Positions 1 to 8,573 of a stretch of DNA of 64,000 nucleotides are shown here, one piece after another (position 1 is the first letter of the stretch; every line of letters starts with the position of its first letter). A program made the position numbers and the translations under genes. The stretch covers positions 62,001 to 126,000 of the forward strand of contig NZ_BMLK01000005.1 of assembly GCF_014645195.1 (NCBI RefSeq). Direction: 5' to 3'. The DNA is from Novosphingobium indicum (GTDB lineage Bacteria > Pseudomonadota > Alphaproteobacteria > Sphingomonadales > Sphingomonadaceae). The notes below the pieces were generated by a model that worked only from the letters and a program-made list of their open reading frames with translations, did no database searches and was not told where the DNA came from.

Positions 1-38
1 GGTATTGTCGCCTCTACCGAGTTTCCAGGCGGTTGGGA

Positions 39-566
39 TCAGTCATGCGTGTACGTAAAATGTACGGTCACTGGCGCAATTCGATGCATCTGATGCGGTT
101 TTTGCATCGGCTGCGATGGTTGCATGTGAGAAGGACGCTCTACGCGGATACCAATCCGGTAATCGATGCCGCGGGCGAAGGTAACGTATCCGCCGAATGT
201 GAGCGCGCCGTCGACTGTCATCGGCTGAAGACGAACTGATCGCTGTATCCCGCCGGGTTCGGTTATGTGCGCCACGACATTGGCCTTTGTTATCCGTGCT
301 CCGGAAGACTTGTCGAACGCCGCCGCAACAACGTGCATGATGTGTTGGCCGCGCCTTGTGCCGCCATGCATCTGTGCCTCGGGATGATCTGCGGGATGTC
401 CGCGCACAACAGCTGCGGGCACCACGCCGAGATAGATCGTGAGACCATCTGCCGTCTGGACGCCATCGACCACGCCGGCATTGCTCATGCCCGGAACAAA
501 TAGAATTCCGGCAAGGCCAGCCATTGCCAGCAACTTCCGCGAGAATTGGCATGTTTTCGAACGCAT
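39..566 (-). CDS. secreted protein of unknown function (paralogue 1)
   Basis: The product has 175 residues and a clear Sec signal peptide, with likely cleavage after SNA near residue 30. The ATG at 566 is chosen because GGAGG lies 5 nt upstream; an in-frame TTG at 578 has no such support. The mature part shares blocks with the next gene: DGLTIYLGVVPA, MHGG, VVAAxFDxSG, VVAHI, PMTVDGAL, GGY, DYRIGI and PVTVHF. A Met/His/Pro-rich stretch near residues 147-162 is absent from the paralogue and could bind metal. I do not recognise the family. The neighbouring copper genes suggest a periplasmic role in metal handling, but this is guilt by association. Confidence 0.8.
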   Translation of the reverse strand: MRSKTCQFSRKLLAMAGLAGILFVPGMSNAGVVDGVQTADGLTIYLGVVPAAVVRGHPADHPEAQMHGGTRRGQHIMHVVAAAFDKSSGARITKANVVAHITEPGGIQRSVRLQPMTVDGALTFGGYVTFARGIDYRIGIRVERPSHMQPSQPMQKPHQMHRIAPVTVHFTYTHD

Positions 567-777
567 GGCATCCTCCAATTCATGGCCCGATCGATTGGAC
601 GCCCTGTCTGGCTCGATGTTACATTTAAGGCTGCAGGTTTCGATTCCTCGAGCGCCACTGGTACCAACTGCCAGACGACCGGCGCATGGAGCTTGCCGGC
701 GATGTCGTTCGCGTTGCGCGATGGCGACGTTGACGTTGGCCGCAACGACGCAGCTTTTTGCTAGCGTGCAGTTGGAT

Positions 778-1251
778 TCAGTCGTGCGCCCATGTGAAAT
801 GCACCGTCACCGGATGCCGCCGTTTCGGCACAGCGCGCTGTACAATTATGCCAATACGGTAATCGCTGTCGCGCGGGAACGTCGTGTAACCGCCGTAAGT
901 CAGAGCGCCGTTCACTGTCATCGGTCGAAGCGGCACATTCCATTCCCTTCCGCCCTGTTCGTAGATGTGAGCGACGACAGTGGCGTTGGTCACACGCGTG
1001 CCACTGGCGTCGAAAATCGCAGCGACCAGATGCATGTTGTGTATGCTCCTGTCCGCAGTGCCGCCATGCATCTGGGGATGTGCCCGCTTCACCGCAGACG
1101 CGGGGACCACGCCGAGATTGATCGTGAGCCCGTCTGCCTTCTGGACACCATTGACCACACCGGCGTTGCTGGTGGCCGGAGCAAACAGAAGTGCGGCAAG
1201 ACCTGCCAATGCAATCACCCTGCGCGTGCGGCCGAGTGTTCTCGAATCCAT
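778..1251 (-). CDS. secreted protein of unknown function (paralogue 2)
   Basis: The product has 157 residues and a signal peptide ending near ATSNA (about residue 30). AGGAGG lies 5 nt before the ATG at 1251, and its leader is nearly identical to that of the downstream paralogue (GGAGGAxGCC-ATG). The conserved core (DGLTINLGVVPA, MHGG, VVAAIFDASG, PMTVNGAL, DYRIGI, PVTVHF) aligns along the full length with the gene at 39-566, so the pair looks like a tandem duplication. It has no recognisable catalytic motif and no cysteine in the mature part. Probably periplasmic; function unknown. Confidence 0.8.
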   Translation of the reverse strand: MDSRTLGRTRRVIALAGLAALLFAPATSNAGVVNGVQKADGLTINLGVVPASAVKRAHPQMHGGTADRSIHNMHLVAAIFDASGTRVTNATVVAHIYEQGGREWNVPLRPMTVNGALTYGGYTTFPRDSDYRIGIIVQRAVPKRRHPVTVHFTWAHD

Positions 1252-1625
1252 GGCGTCCTCCTATGATGTTTGCCCTTGTCGATAGGACGCCAAACCCGTG
1301 GCAAGGTTACATCGCGCCGGGAATTTCCGGACCATCGCGAAGCAGCTTCGTTCAAAGCCACGACGATCCGCGCACAAATTCATCGGTGGTTTCGATTTCG
1401 GAGGCGGCGTTAGCCCTCGAGCGAGAGTATCAAGATCGGCAAAGGCCGGGTGTTGACGGCCCACCCATCATCATGTCGGCCGCAGATGACAACTGAAAGA
1501 ATGAGGGTGACGATTCGCCGCTGGCATCCACGGCCGGGAAATTCCACATTGCCGCCTATCGTGAGATGCAATGATTCACGGGGACGGCACGACATTGGCT
1601 ACGTTGACCATCCGCATGGCCAGCC
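1252..1625. other. 374-nt stretch without a convincing gene
   Basis: Short reading frames exist on both strands, but none has a plausible ribosome site or a protein-like composition. It probably holds the promoter of the upstream secreted-protein gene and the 3' end of the channel gene. I see no strong dyad here. Confidence 0.5.
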
Positions 1626-2039
1626 TCACAGTGGCGCGCCATCAATGCGTAACCGTAAAGGCTTGTGAAGTGTTTCAAAAATGAATTGTGCAGTGCAACT
1701 GATCAACAGAAAACCGGTAAGCGATTCAATGCCTGCAAGGGCTCGCAGATGCCCGGTCGGATAGATATCGCCAAGCCCAAGCGTGGTGATGTTCACCAGC
1801 GAAAAATAGAAGAGATCCATCCAGTCCTCTCCCGGTACGTGGACAAATCCGCCGAGCCCGAGGCTATGGCTCCACTTGAAGCCAGCCGCGAATTCGAGAG
1901 CAATAAGCAAGTGACTCATCAAGACGATGAGGTAGGCGGCACTGGACCTAAGCATCCGCATGGAGTTGCCGGTGTAAGTTTTGCGCGCAAGAGCCAGCAT
2001 TCCAATGTGCAGCCAGAGGGCCCCAAGGAACAGGAACAC
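1626..2039 (-). CDS. two-transmembrane ion channel (potassium-channel-like)
   Basis: The product is about 137 residues with hydrophobic helices at both ends and a pore loop reading TTLGLGDIYP, a variant of the K+ selectivity filter TxGYGD (Ion_trans_2 family). No RCK/TrkA domain is attached, so it resembles a bare pore module. The coordinate given uses the GTG at 2039, which has no good ribosome site and cuts into the first helix. The frame stays open upstream to a TGA at 2067-2069. An ATT codon at 2063-2061 lies 8 nt after AAGGA and would add ILTAIIIG, completing the helix, so the true start may be this rare codon. A second channel of the same kind lies at 61219-61668. Confidence 0.75.
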   Translation of the reverse strand: MFLFLGALWLHIGMLALARKTYTGNSMRMLRSSAAYLIVLMSHLLIALEFAAGFKWSHSLGLGGFVHVPGEDWMDLFYFSLVNITTLGLGDIYPTGHLRALAGIESLTGFLLISCTAQFIFETLHKPLRLRIDGAPL

Positions 2040-2099
2040 GCCTATGATGATCGCCGTTAAAATATGTCAGATTCCTTTTTGCGATGTGCGATCCGAACC

Positions 2100-3485
2100 C
2101 TAATCATGGTCATGGGTCGAGGAATGCTTGCGGCGTGCAAGAAACATGAATTCTCCCGCGAATGCCGCCCCAATGCCCGCGACCGCATATCCAACGATGG
2201 CTGGATCGGTCTGCAGCTTGGCAATCGTGAACGCGATCAGCACGACGAAATCGGCGACCAGGGCGGCAAGCAGGATCGTCACCCTTGCACCGACCTCTCG
2301 CCGCAGGTGGCGGAAAACGCCCCAATGAACCAACATGTCCATCACCAGGTAAAAGAATGCGCCGAGCGCGGCGATACGTGAGAGATCAAACAGCACCGCA
2401 AGCGCACCGGCCACCACGACTGTATAGATCAGGAGGTGGCTGCGCAGGCCCCCACTCATACCGAAGTGGCTGTGGGGGATCATTTTCATTTCAGTCAGCA
2501 TCGTCAGCATCCGCGACACGGCAAAGACGCTGGCGATGACACCGGAGGTTGTCGCGGCCAGGGCGATGGCAATGGTAAAATAAAAGCCGATACGGCCTAG
2601 CGCGGGCTCCGCAGCCGCAGCAAGCGAGTAGTCACGAGCATCGATGATGGCATCGATGCTCAGGCTCGATCCGACGGCGATTGCGACAAGCAGGTAGGTT
2701 ACCACGCAAATACCGATCGCGATCATGATCGTACGACCGACGTTGCGATGGGGATCGACGATTTCTCCGCCGCTATTGGTAATCGTGGTGAAACCCTTGA
2801 AAGCAAGGATCGAAAACGCAACCGATGCCACGAAATCCATGGGACTGCCGGAAATCGCCGCACCTGAAAAGGCGCCGGCATCGAGACCGCTGGCCCAGAT
2901 CGCTGCCACGGCAAAAATGACGATCCCGCCAATTTTAATGATCGACATGACCAGGGAGAACGCACTGACGGAGCGATTGCCCGATGCGTTGATGGCGTAG
3001 GCCAGGACGATCAGGCCGAGCGCCAGAAGGGAAAGCAGCGGCCCACTACCTTCCAGGCCGAATGGGCGCAGCGCATATGTCGCGAAGGTCCGGGCTACCA
3101 GGCTTTCGTTGATCACCATCGACAGGGCCATCAGCAGAGAGGCGGAAGCGGCGATAGTCCCGGGACCATATGCCTTGTTCAGAATCATGGCGATCCCGCC
3201 CGACGAGGGCCAAGCATTAGACATCTTGACGTAGCTGTAGGCAGCGAGCGCCGTTACGGCGGCGCCCACGATAAACGAGAGCGGGAAGAGCGGCCCGGCA
3301 AGTTGTGCGATCTGCCCGGTCAATGCGAAAATGCCCGCGCCGATCATGACGCCGGTGCCCATCGCGACCGCACCGCTCAGGGTGATCCTGTTCTTGTCAG
3401 TGTATGTGCCATCCCTTTCGCGCGTCTGGGAATGGGCATCCTGCAATTGTTCGCTCCTTCTCAGGGTGTCTGTCGAGACAAACAT
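2100..3485 (-). CDS. APC-superfamily amino acid permease
   Basis: The product is about 461 residues and very hydrophobic, with roughly 12 membrane helices. The N-terminal signature GVMIGAGIFALTGQIA and the following SSGGIAMILNKAYGPG are typical of the amino acid-polyamine-organocation (APC) superfamily. A conserved segment near the middle reads FKGFTTITNSGGEIVDP, matching the family's GFExxxxxxEExxxP region. I place the start at the ATG at 3485 (MFVSTD), with AGGCGAG immediately upstream; an earlier in-frame start at 3545 would add 20 unconserved residues. Substrate cannot be read from the sequence. It lies 64 nt upstream of nothing obviously related and may be transcribed alone. Confidence 0.85.
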   Translation of the reverse strand: MFVSTDTLRRSEQLQDAHSQTRERDGTYTDKNRITLSGAVAMGTGVMIGAGIFALTGQIAQLAGPLFPLSFIVGAAVTALAAYSYVKMSNAWPSSGGIAMILNKAYGPGTIAASASLLMALSMVINESLVARTFATYALRPFGLEGSGPLLSLLALGLIVLAYAINASGNRSVSAFSLVMSIIKIGGIVIFAVAAIWASGLDAGAFSGAAISGSPMDFVASVAFSILAFKGFTTITNSGGEIVDPHRNVGRTIMIAIGICVVTYLLVAIAVGSSLSIDAIIDARDYSLAAAAEPALGRIGFYFTIAIALAATTSGVIASVFAVSRMLTMLTEMKMIPHSHFGMSGGLRSHLLIYTVVVAGALAVLFDLSRIAALGAFFYLVMDMLVHWGVFRHLRREVGARVTILLAALVADFVVLIAFTIAKLQTDPAIVGYAVAGIGAAFAGEFMFLARRKHSSTHDHD

Positions 3486-3609
3486 CTCGCCTGATGACGC
3501 GGCCTGGCGCGTGATCTGGAATACGATCCGGACCAGGCCGCGCAAGATAGACTGTGGCAGTCCCGGAGCACATCATGCTTCAGGACCAGTTCAGTCCCCG
3601 ACGTGCGGG

Positions 3610-4650
3610 TCAGAACCAGAACCGCACGCCAACGACGAAGTTGGTGACGCTCGGGTCTTCTCCGGCAGCGCGGGCATAGTCGGCGCTCCGGCCGACTTTC
3701 CATTCCTGCGCGACGCCGATGTATGGTGCGAATTCGCGGGCGAATTCATAGCGCAAGCGCAGGCCGGCCTCAACCCGGTCAATGCCGCTACCGATGCCCA
3801 ATTCAGGAATATCCTGGGCTGCCAGACTGATTTCCGCCCTGGGTTGAAGAATCAACCGCTGGGTGATCCGCTGATCCAGTTCTCCTTCGATGCGCGCGGT
3901 GACATCGCCCTTGTTTGAAATGAATGCCGCAGCGTCCACTTCGAATTTGTAGGGTACCAGCCCCTGTATCCCCAACACTGCATGCGTTCGCGATGGCCCC
4001 ACGAGATCCTGGCGGACACCGGCCTGCACATCGAACCACGGTCCAATGGCGTGGCTCCACAGCGCTTGAATTTCAGCCGACTCCGGCTTCTCGCCGAAAT
4101 TGCCTTCGCCCTCGCTCTTGAACCAGAATTTGTCGGTATGACCGCCATAGGCGCCCTGGACATCCCAGAGATAGCCGTCCCTGCCCTGGCGCGCTCGATA
4201 TTCGGCGCGGTCCGCCATGAACCAGAAGACCGGCAGCCCGCTCACTTCGCGCACCACATGCGCGCGTGATGCCGCCATGACATCAGCGCCGACATATTGG
4301 TCCGCCGCAAAGGCCGGACCGGCGAAGGCCTCGGGGGGCGGCGGTGACTGGGGGATGCTGTCGGAGGACGTCGGGGCGGAATCGCCATGGCTCATGCCCA
4401 TGTCGTGCCCCATCTGCATGTGGTCCATCGTCCCTTGATCCATCGAGCCATCCATCATCGAATGATCCATGGACCCCATGCTTTTCATCGTCTCGTCTGA
4501 CGTGGTGCGATCCGGAGTGCTCGCCGCACCGCCTGATTGATCGGTGGGCTTTTGAGTCGATGCTTCCGGGTGATGGCCGGCGTGATCCGTCTGATCCTGC
4601 GCGAAGGCCGGACTGGCGACGAGCAGCGGGAGAGCGAGGAGATATCTCAC
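3610..4650 (-). CDS. copB: outer-membrane copper resistance protein CopB
   Basis: The product has 346 residues: a signal peptide (RYLLALPLLVASPAFAQ), a Met/His/Asp-rich metal-binding segment (many MDHS, MxxMDH repeats, about residues 25-95), then a beta-barrel domain ending in RFWF. The terminal phenylalanine is typical of outer-membrane barrels. I choose the GTG at 4650, which overlaps the copA stop codon (GTGA), over a longer in-frame start at 4728 that would bury the signal peptide. Translational coupling with copA and the CopB domain fit the PcoB/CopB family, which acts with the multicopper oxidase CopA in periplasmic and outer-membrane copper tolerance. Confidence 0.92.
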   Translation of the reverse strand: MRYLLALPLLVASPAFAQDQTDHAGHHPEASTQKPTDQSGGAASTPDRTTSDETMKSMGSMDHSMMDGSMDQGTMDHMQMGHDMGMSHGDSAPTSSDSIPQSPPPPEAFAGPAFAADQYVGADVMAASRAHVVREVSGLPVFWFMADRAEYRARQGRDGYLWDVQGAYGGHTDKFWFKSEGEGNFGEKPESAEIQALWSHAIGPWFDVQAGVRQDLVGPSRTHAVLGIQGLVPYKFEVDAAAFISNKGDVTARIEGELDQRITQRLILQPRAEISLAAQDIPELGIGSGIDRVEAGLRLRYEFAREFAPYIGVAQEWKVGRSADYARAAGEDPSVTNFVVGVRFWF

Positions 4651-6407
4651 AGCTCGGCTCCTTCCTGAAGCGGGCGCACCGTCACGATCTGGAACATGCC
4701 CTGGTGCATGTGGTAGAAGAGATGGCAATGGAATGCCCAGTCTCCCGGCTCGTTTGCCGTAAGGTCGAAGGTCGCACTGCCTCCCGGCTGCACATTGACC
4801 GTATGCTTTAGCGGCTGAAAGCCATCATGGCCGTTCACAAGCTCGAAGAAGTGGCCATGCAGATGGATGGGATGGACCATCATGGTGTCGTTGACCAACC
4901 TCACCCGCACCCGTTCGTTGAAGGCGAAGCGGATCGGCTTGTCGGTTACCGCATCGAACTTCTGGCCGTCGAACGACCACATGTAGCGTTCCATGTTCGC
5001 GGTCAGGTGGATTTCCTTGAGCCGGGTGGGCTTGCGCGGATCGGGATTGGGCTTCGCGGCGACAAGCTGCTTATAAGTCAGGACCCGGTGATCGACATTG
5101 TCGAGGCCGAGTCCGGGGAAATCCATCCGGTCAACCGGGTTCATCGCCACCATGTCGAGGCCGGGGCCGGCCTTCACATCGGGAGGCAGGAGAGAAGTAT
5201 CGCGCATCTTCATGCCTGACATTTTCATGCCGGACTCGTCGCTACCCTTGTCCATGCCTTCCATCGCGCCGTGGTCCATGCCGGCCATGGCGCCGCTTCC
5301 CATCGTCATGCCCATGTCGGCCATGGTCAGGACCGGCGGCTTGCGCAGCGCCGGCACGGGTGCGCGGGCACCGGGGCGCGAGGTCAGCATCGCCACGCCC
5401 ATCCCGGAACGATCGATCGACTCGGCGACGAAGGCGAAGGCCTGTGCATCCTGCGGCGTGATCAAGACATCATAGGTCTCGGCAACGCCGATCTGGAATT
5501 CGTCGGTCTCGACCGGCTGCACATTCTGCCCGTCTGCCTGGACAACGGTCATCGGCAGTCCCGGCATTCGGATGTTGAAGAACGTCATCGCGCTGCCGTT
5601 GATGATGCGCAGGCGAATACGCTCACCCGGCGTGAACGGCAGTTCCAGCCGGTCCTGTGGCCCATGGCCGTTGATCAGGTAGGTATAGGTCGAGCCGGTG
5701 ACATCGGCGATGTCGGTCGGGCTCATGCGCATCTTGGCCCACATCCGCCGGTCGGCGCCGCTCAGCGGATAGTCGTCGGTGGCGGTGGTTTGATGGTAAT
5801 TGAAGTAGTCGGCCTGGGTCCTGAGCTTTTTCATGATCGTCATGGGTCGCATTGGCGACCAGTCGGACAGCATCAGCACATATTCCCGGTCCCAGGTGAA
5901 GGGATCGGGCTCAAGCGGATCGATCACGATCGGACCATAATGCCCCATCGGCTCCTGCAACGTATGGGCATGCCACCAGTAGGTGCCGGCCTGGCGGATC
6001 GGGAATTTATAGCGGAAGGTCTCGCCGGGCTTTACCGCCGCCATGGTCACGCCCGGCACCCCGTCCATCAGGAAGGGCACCAGCATGCCGTGCCAGTGGA
6101 TCGAGGTGCCTTCGGAGCTGTTGTTGACGAGATCGACGACGAGGTCCTGGCCTTCCTTGAGCCGCACCAGAGGCCCCGGAAGCGTCCCGTTGACGGTGAC
6201 CGCCGCCCCGTGCCGCCTGCCGGTCTGAAATGCGGCATCCGCCACTGTCATCGTAAGGTGTTCGCCGGAAAGCACATCGCTTCCGCGGCGGGCCAGCGTA
6301 CCACCAGTGGCGCCGCGCGCCCAGGCGGGCATCGTATGAGCAAGACCCAGAGCACCGGCGGCAGCGGTGCCATGGGACAGAAACTTACGTCGATTGAGTG
6401 TTGGCAT
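4647..6407 (-). CDS. copA: multicopper oxidase CopA (copper resistance system)
   Basis: The product has 586 residues and a Tat-type signal (NRRKFLSHG, then a hydrophobic stretch to MPAWA). Copper ligand motifs are all visible: HWHG near residue 104, WWHAH, HPIHLHGH, and HCHLFYHMHQGM near the C-terminus. A Met-rich insert (MADMGMTMGSGAMAGMDHG and following MKM repeats) lies near residues 365-410, typical of PcoA/CopA/CueO-type cuprous oxidases. The start at 6407 has AGGT 8 nt upstream and places the twin-arginine motif at residues 6-7. It is predicted to oxidise Cu(I) in the periplasm. It is the first gene of the copAB pair, 67 nt downstream of the ECF sigma gene. Confidence 0.95.
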   Translation of the reverse strand: MPTLNRRKFLSHGTAAAGALGLAHTMPAWARGATGGTLARRGSDVLSGEHLTMTVADAAFQTGRRHGAAVTVNGTLPGPLVRLKEGQDLVVDLVNNSSEGTSIHWHGMLVPFLMDGVPGVTMAAVKPGETFRYKFPIRQAGTYWWHAHTLQEPMGHYGPIVIDPLEPDPFTWDREYVLMLSDWSPMRPMTIMKKLRTQADYFNYHQTTATDDYPLSGADRRMWAKMRMSPTDIADVTGSTYTYLINGHGPQDRLELPFTPGERIRLRIINGSAMTFFNIRMPGLPMTVVQADGQNVQPVETDEFQIGVAETYDVLITPQDAQAFAFVAESIDRSGMGVAMLTSRPGARAPVPALRKPPVLTMADMGMTMGSGAMAGMDHGAMEGMDKGSDESGMKMSGMKMRDTSLLPPDVKAGPGLDMVAMNPVDRMDFPGLGLDNVDHRVLTYKQLVAAKPNPDPRKPTRLKEIHLTANMERYMWSFDGQKFDAVTDKPIRFAFNERVRVRLVNDTMMVHPIHLHGHFFELVNGHDGFQPLKHTVNVQPGGSATFDLTANEPGDWAFHCHLFYHMHQGMFQIVTVRPLQEGAEL

Positions 6408-6473
6408 GATCGAGACCTGCTGTTGGATGTCATTGGCTGTTACGAGACAGGACGCGCTATCCCTCAACAAATT

Positions 6474-7025
6474 TCAGATTTTTTCGCGCAGAACGTTTCG
6501 GGCGCGGTAGATGCGCGTTTCCACCGCCTTTCTGCTGATGCCGAGAATCTGCGCGACTTCGTCCTGACTGCGGCCATCGAACACGGCCAGGATGAATGGC
6601 TCCTTGAGCTTCAGCGGCAGACGCGCAATTTCCTGCTGTAAGATTTCAAGCTCTTGCCGGATGGCAAGCTGGTGTTCCTGGTCGGGCTCGGGATGGGCGA
6701 TGGAATCGACACCATCCTCCATGTCCAGCCTCAGCAAGCGGGAAAAACGCCGACGGCGCATCGCATCGCGACATTTGTTGATCGTGATCGTTGCAAGCCA
6801 TGGACCGGCGGGCTTGTCGAGGTCGAAGCGATACAACGCGAGCCATGCGGACGCTAATGCGTTCTGCACGGCGTCCTCGGCATCGGATTTTTCTCCAAGG
6901 ATTCGCAGGGCGACACCGAGCAGTCTTGGCAGGTGGTTCGCCACAAGCTTGTCAAAGGCGCCGCGATCGCCAGCCTTCGCTGCAGCGATCAGCTGCCCAT
7001 CCTCGTTGTCGCCGTCCGGAGACAC
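6474..7025 (-). CDS. ECF-family RNA polymerase sigma factor (CnrH-like)
   Basis: The product has 183 residues with sigma-70 region 2 (about residues 25-90, with DAEDAVQNALASAW and PWLATITINKCRD) and region 4 (about 125-180, with QDEVAQILGISRKAVETRIYRAR). It is the last gene of a three-gene set, preceded by a CnrX-like periplasmic sensor and a one-helix anti-sigma factor, matching the CnrYXH logic of Cupriavidus metallidurans. It lies just upstream of copAB, so it likely drives that operon and perhaps the divergent DUF2231 operon. Cobalt/nickel versus copper specificity cannot be read here, but the neighbours argue for copper. Confidence 0.92.
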   Translation of the reverse strand: MSPDGDNEDGQLIAAAKAGDRGAFDKLVANHLPRLLGVALRILGEKSDAEDAVQNALASAWLALYRFDLDKPAGPWLATITINKCRDAMRRRRFSRLLRLDMEDGVDSIAHPEPDQEHQLAIRQELEILQQEIARLPLKLKEPFILAVFDGRSQDEVAQILGISRKAVETRIYRARNVLREKI

Positions 7026-7031
7026 GACCGT

Positions 7032-7475
7032 CTAACTCTTCGGATCGCTGGTTAGCGCCTTGTTTACCTCGCGGTCGAATGCTGCCTGCTGGTTCGCTTC
7101 GAGCAGTCCTCGCATATCGAAGACGTGGCGGATGGTCGCCTTCTGGAGATCTCCCATCCTTGTGTGGACCTGATCAATCGCCGCGCCCACCTTGGGGCCG
7201 TAACGATGCTCTTCGCTCATCGCCTGGGCAAGTCCCGCATTAGCGGACCGCAGTGCCAGATCGAGTTTACGTCGCTCGACGGCAAAATCCCGTTCCAACG
7301 CGTCGAGGCGAACTTCCTGCGCGGATGTAAGGCGCAACTCCTTGTGCACGAAGTCGTGCATGCCGCGGGACGCATCCTCTTGGGCGAGCCAACGGTTGGT
7401 TGCGATAGCACCAAGGCTACCGGCGGCAACCGCCAGAAGCAGCAGCAGGACCGCGTAGAAGGGCGTGATCTTCAT
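7032..7475 (-). CDS. periplasmic heavy-metal sensor (CnrX / Metal_resist family)
   Basis: The product has 147 residues: one N-terminal membrane anchor (about residues 5-24), then an all-helical periplasmic domain. It contains HDFVHKELRLTSAQ, a long charged helix, and MSEEHRYGPKVGAAI followed by HTRMGDLQKATIRHVFDM. This matches the CnrX/Spy-like metal-sensor fold, where His and Met residues bind the metal and the LTxxQ-like turn is conserved. Its ATG overlaps the anti-sigma stop codon by 4 nt and its stop is 6 nt from the sigma gene. It probably relays periplasmic metal to the anti-sigma factor. Confidence 0.88.
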   Translation of the reverse strand: MKITPFYAVLLLLLAVAAGSLGAIATNRWLAQEDASRGMHDFVHKELRLTSAQEVRLDALERDFAVERRKLDLALRSANAGLAQAMSEEHRYGPKVGAAIDQVHTRMGDLQKATIRHVFDMRGLLEANQQAAFDREVNKALTSDPKS

Positions 7476-7753
7476 GGCGCGACGTGAAGAAGTGTGGAGG
7501 GCGCGAGGTCAGCTCCGTCCGCCAGCGTGTAGCTGACAGGTTGCGCGGGAACAGGATATTGCGTTCCCATGCCGGCACCAAGTCCGATCGCAAATATCGC
7601 AAGGCCCAAAATGGTCCTGCGGCGATGCTCGCGCGCCTCGGTCATTTGCCCGATGCGTTGCCAGAGACTGTCATGGAATTCCGGCCCCGCATCCATCATG
7701 GGCGCTTCGGTCGCAAGCTTTCGCAGCAGCTTGTCAAGTGCATTGTCATCCAT
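7472..7753 (-). CDS. single-span anti-sigma factor (CnrY-like)
   Basis: The product has 93 residues: a cytoplasmic N-terminal half with DNALDKLLRKLATEAPMMDAGPEF, one membrane helix (about residues 47-63, ILGLAIFAIGLGAGMG) and a short periplasmic tail. The start at 7753 has GGAG 11 to 8 nt upstream; a longer reading frame to 8014 is rejected because it crosses the promoter region and is not protein-like. Size, topology and position before the CnrX-like sensor and ECF sigma genes support an anti-sigma role, although sequence similarity among such short proteins is weak. Confidence 0.8.
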   Translation of the reverse strand: MDDNALDKLLRKLATEAPMMDAGPEFHDSLWQRIGQMTEAREHRRRTILGLAIFAIGLGAGMGTQYPVPAQPVSYTLADGADLAPSTLLHVAP

Positions 7754-7808
7754 CTTTGGCTCTCCGTTGTCTTGGCTTTCGCTTCCTATACGCAGCGCGG
7801 CCTTGCAG

Positions 7809-7829
7809 CCCTCGAAATATTTTTGAGGG
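7809..7829. promoter_or_regulatory. 21-bp palindrome in the divergent promoter region
   Basis: CCCTCGAAA and TTTTGAGGG form a near-perfect dyad (nine arm positions, one of them a G:T mismatch) around an AT-rich centre. It sits in the 131-nt gap between the divergent anti-sigma/sensor/sigma operon and the DUF2231 operon. Because both genes are transcribed away from it, a terminator is unlikely. It is better explained as an operator or a symmetric promoter element. The cognate protein is unknown. Confidence 0.55.
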
Positions 7830-7884
7830 ATGATGCTCTGGCAGGCGTAATGGCAATGAACAAAGCCAGTCAACGAGACCGTGC

Positions 7885-8568
7885 ATGAAAGCAATATTGA
7901 CGATGTTGGCCACCCTTCTCGCATTAGCGGCGGTTGCGACCGCTCAGGCGCACGAAGGGCACAAGGACGATATGAGTGATGCCGAGATGGTGCAGGTGGA
8001 GATGCACGAGGCAACCGCCAAGCATGAAGAAGCGGCAGGCGCGATGCACGATCCCGAGCTCATGGCGCAGGCGCACCCATCCGCGGATGGTGTTGGCGAG
8101 CGGCAGACGCCGGAGCAGGCGCTCGAGGCAGCGATTGCGGAGAACCGGGTGACGTCGACAGGCGACTTTCTTGGACGGCTTCATCCAATCGCGGCGCATT
8201 TCCCGGTCGCTCTGCTGCTCATGGCCGCCCTTGCCGAGCTCCTTCTGGCGCTGCGGCCTGCGCTTGGTCTCGAGACGACCGTGCGGTTCCTTGTTGCCGG
8301 TGGCGCGATAGGTGCCTTGGTCGCCGCATTGCTTGGCTGGTTTGCTGCGGGCTGGCGGCTTTCGGACAGGTCGCAAACGCTTGGGATTCATCGCTGGAAC
8401 GGCTCGGCGGTTGCGGGGGTGGCGTTCCTTGCTGCGTGGTTCGCATTCCGCTCGAACCGGCGATCAGGCCTCCGCGTCACGCTCGCGATCCTTGCAGTCG
8501 CCCTCGTCGTTCAGGGTTATCTCGGCGGCGAGATGGTCTTTGGCCCCAATCATCTTGGTCTGGAGTAA
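7885..8568 (+). CDS. DUF2231-family membrane protein with His/Met-rich N-terminus
   Basis: The product has 227 residues: a signal peptide (ends near AQAHEGH), an acidic His/Met-rich periplasmic segment (about residues 22-75), then four membrane helices. The motif GRLHPIAAHFPVALLLMAAL is the DUF2231 hallmark. Such proteins are often found beside copper or heme genes, but their biochemical role is not established. It starts an operon with the lipoprotein, DUF411 and Met-rich genes, transcribed divergently from the CnrYXH-like set, and so is a likely target of that sigma factor. Confidence 0.85.
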   Translation: MKAILTMLATLLALAAVATAQAHEGHKDDMSDAEMVQVEMHEATAKHEEAAGAMHDPELMAQAHPSADGVGERQTPEQALEAAIAENRVTSTGDFLGRLHPIAAHFPVALLLMAALAELLLALRPALGLETTVRFLVAGGAIGALVAALLGWFAAGWRLSDRSQTLGIHRWNGSAVAGVAFLAAWFAFRSNRRSGLRVTLAILAVALVVQGYLGGEMVFGPNHLGLE

Positions 8569-8573
8569 ACACG

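Noticed and set aside
5271..6641. 456-residue plus frame opposite copA and part of the sigma gene
   Set aside because: Spans two real genes on the other strand; no motif.
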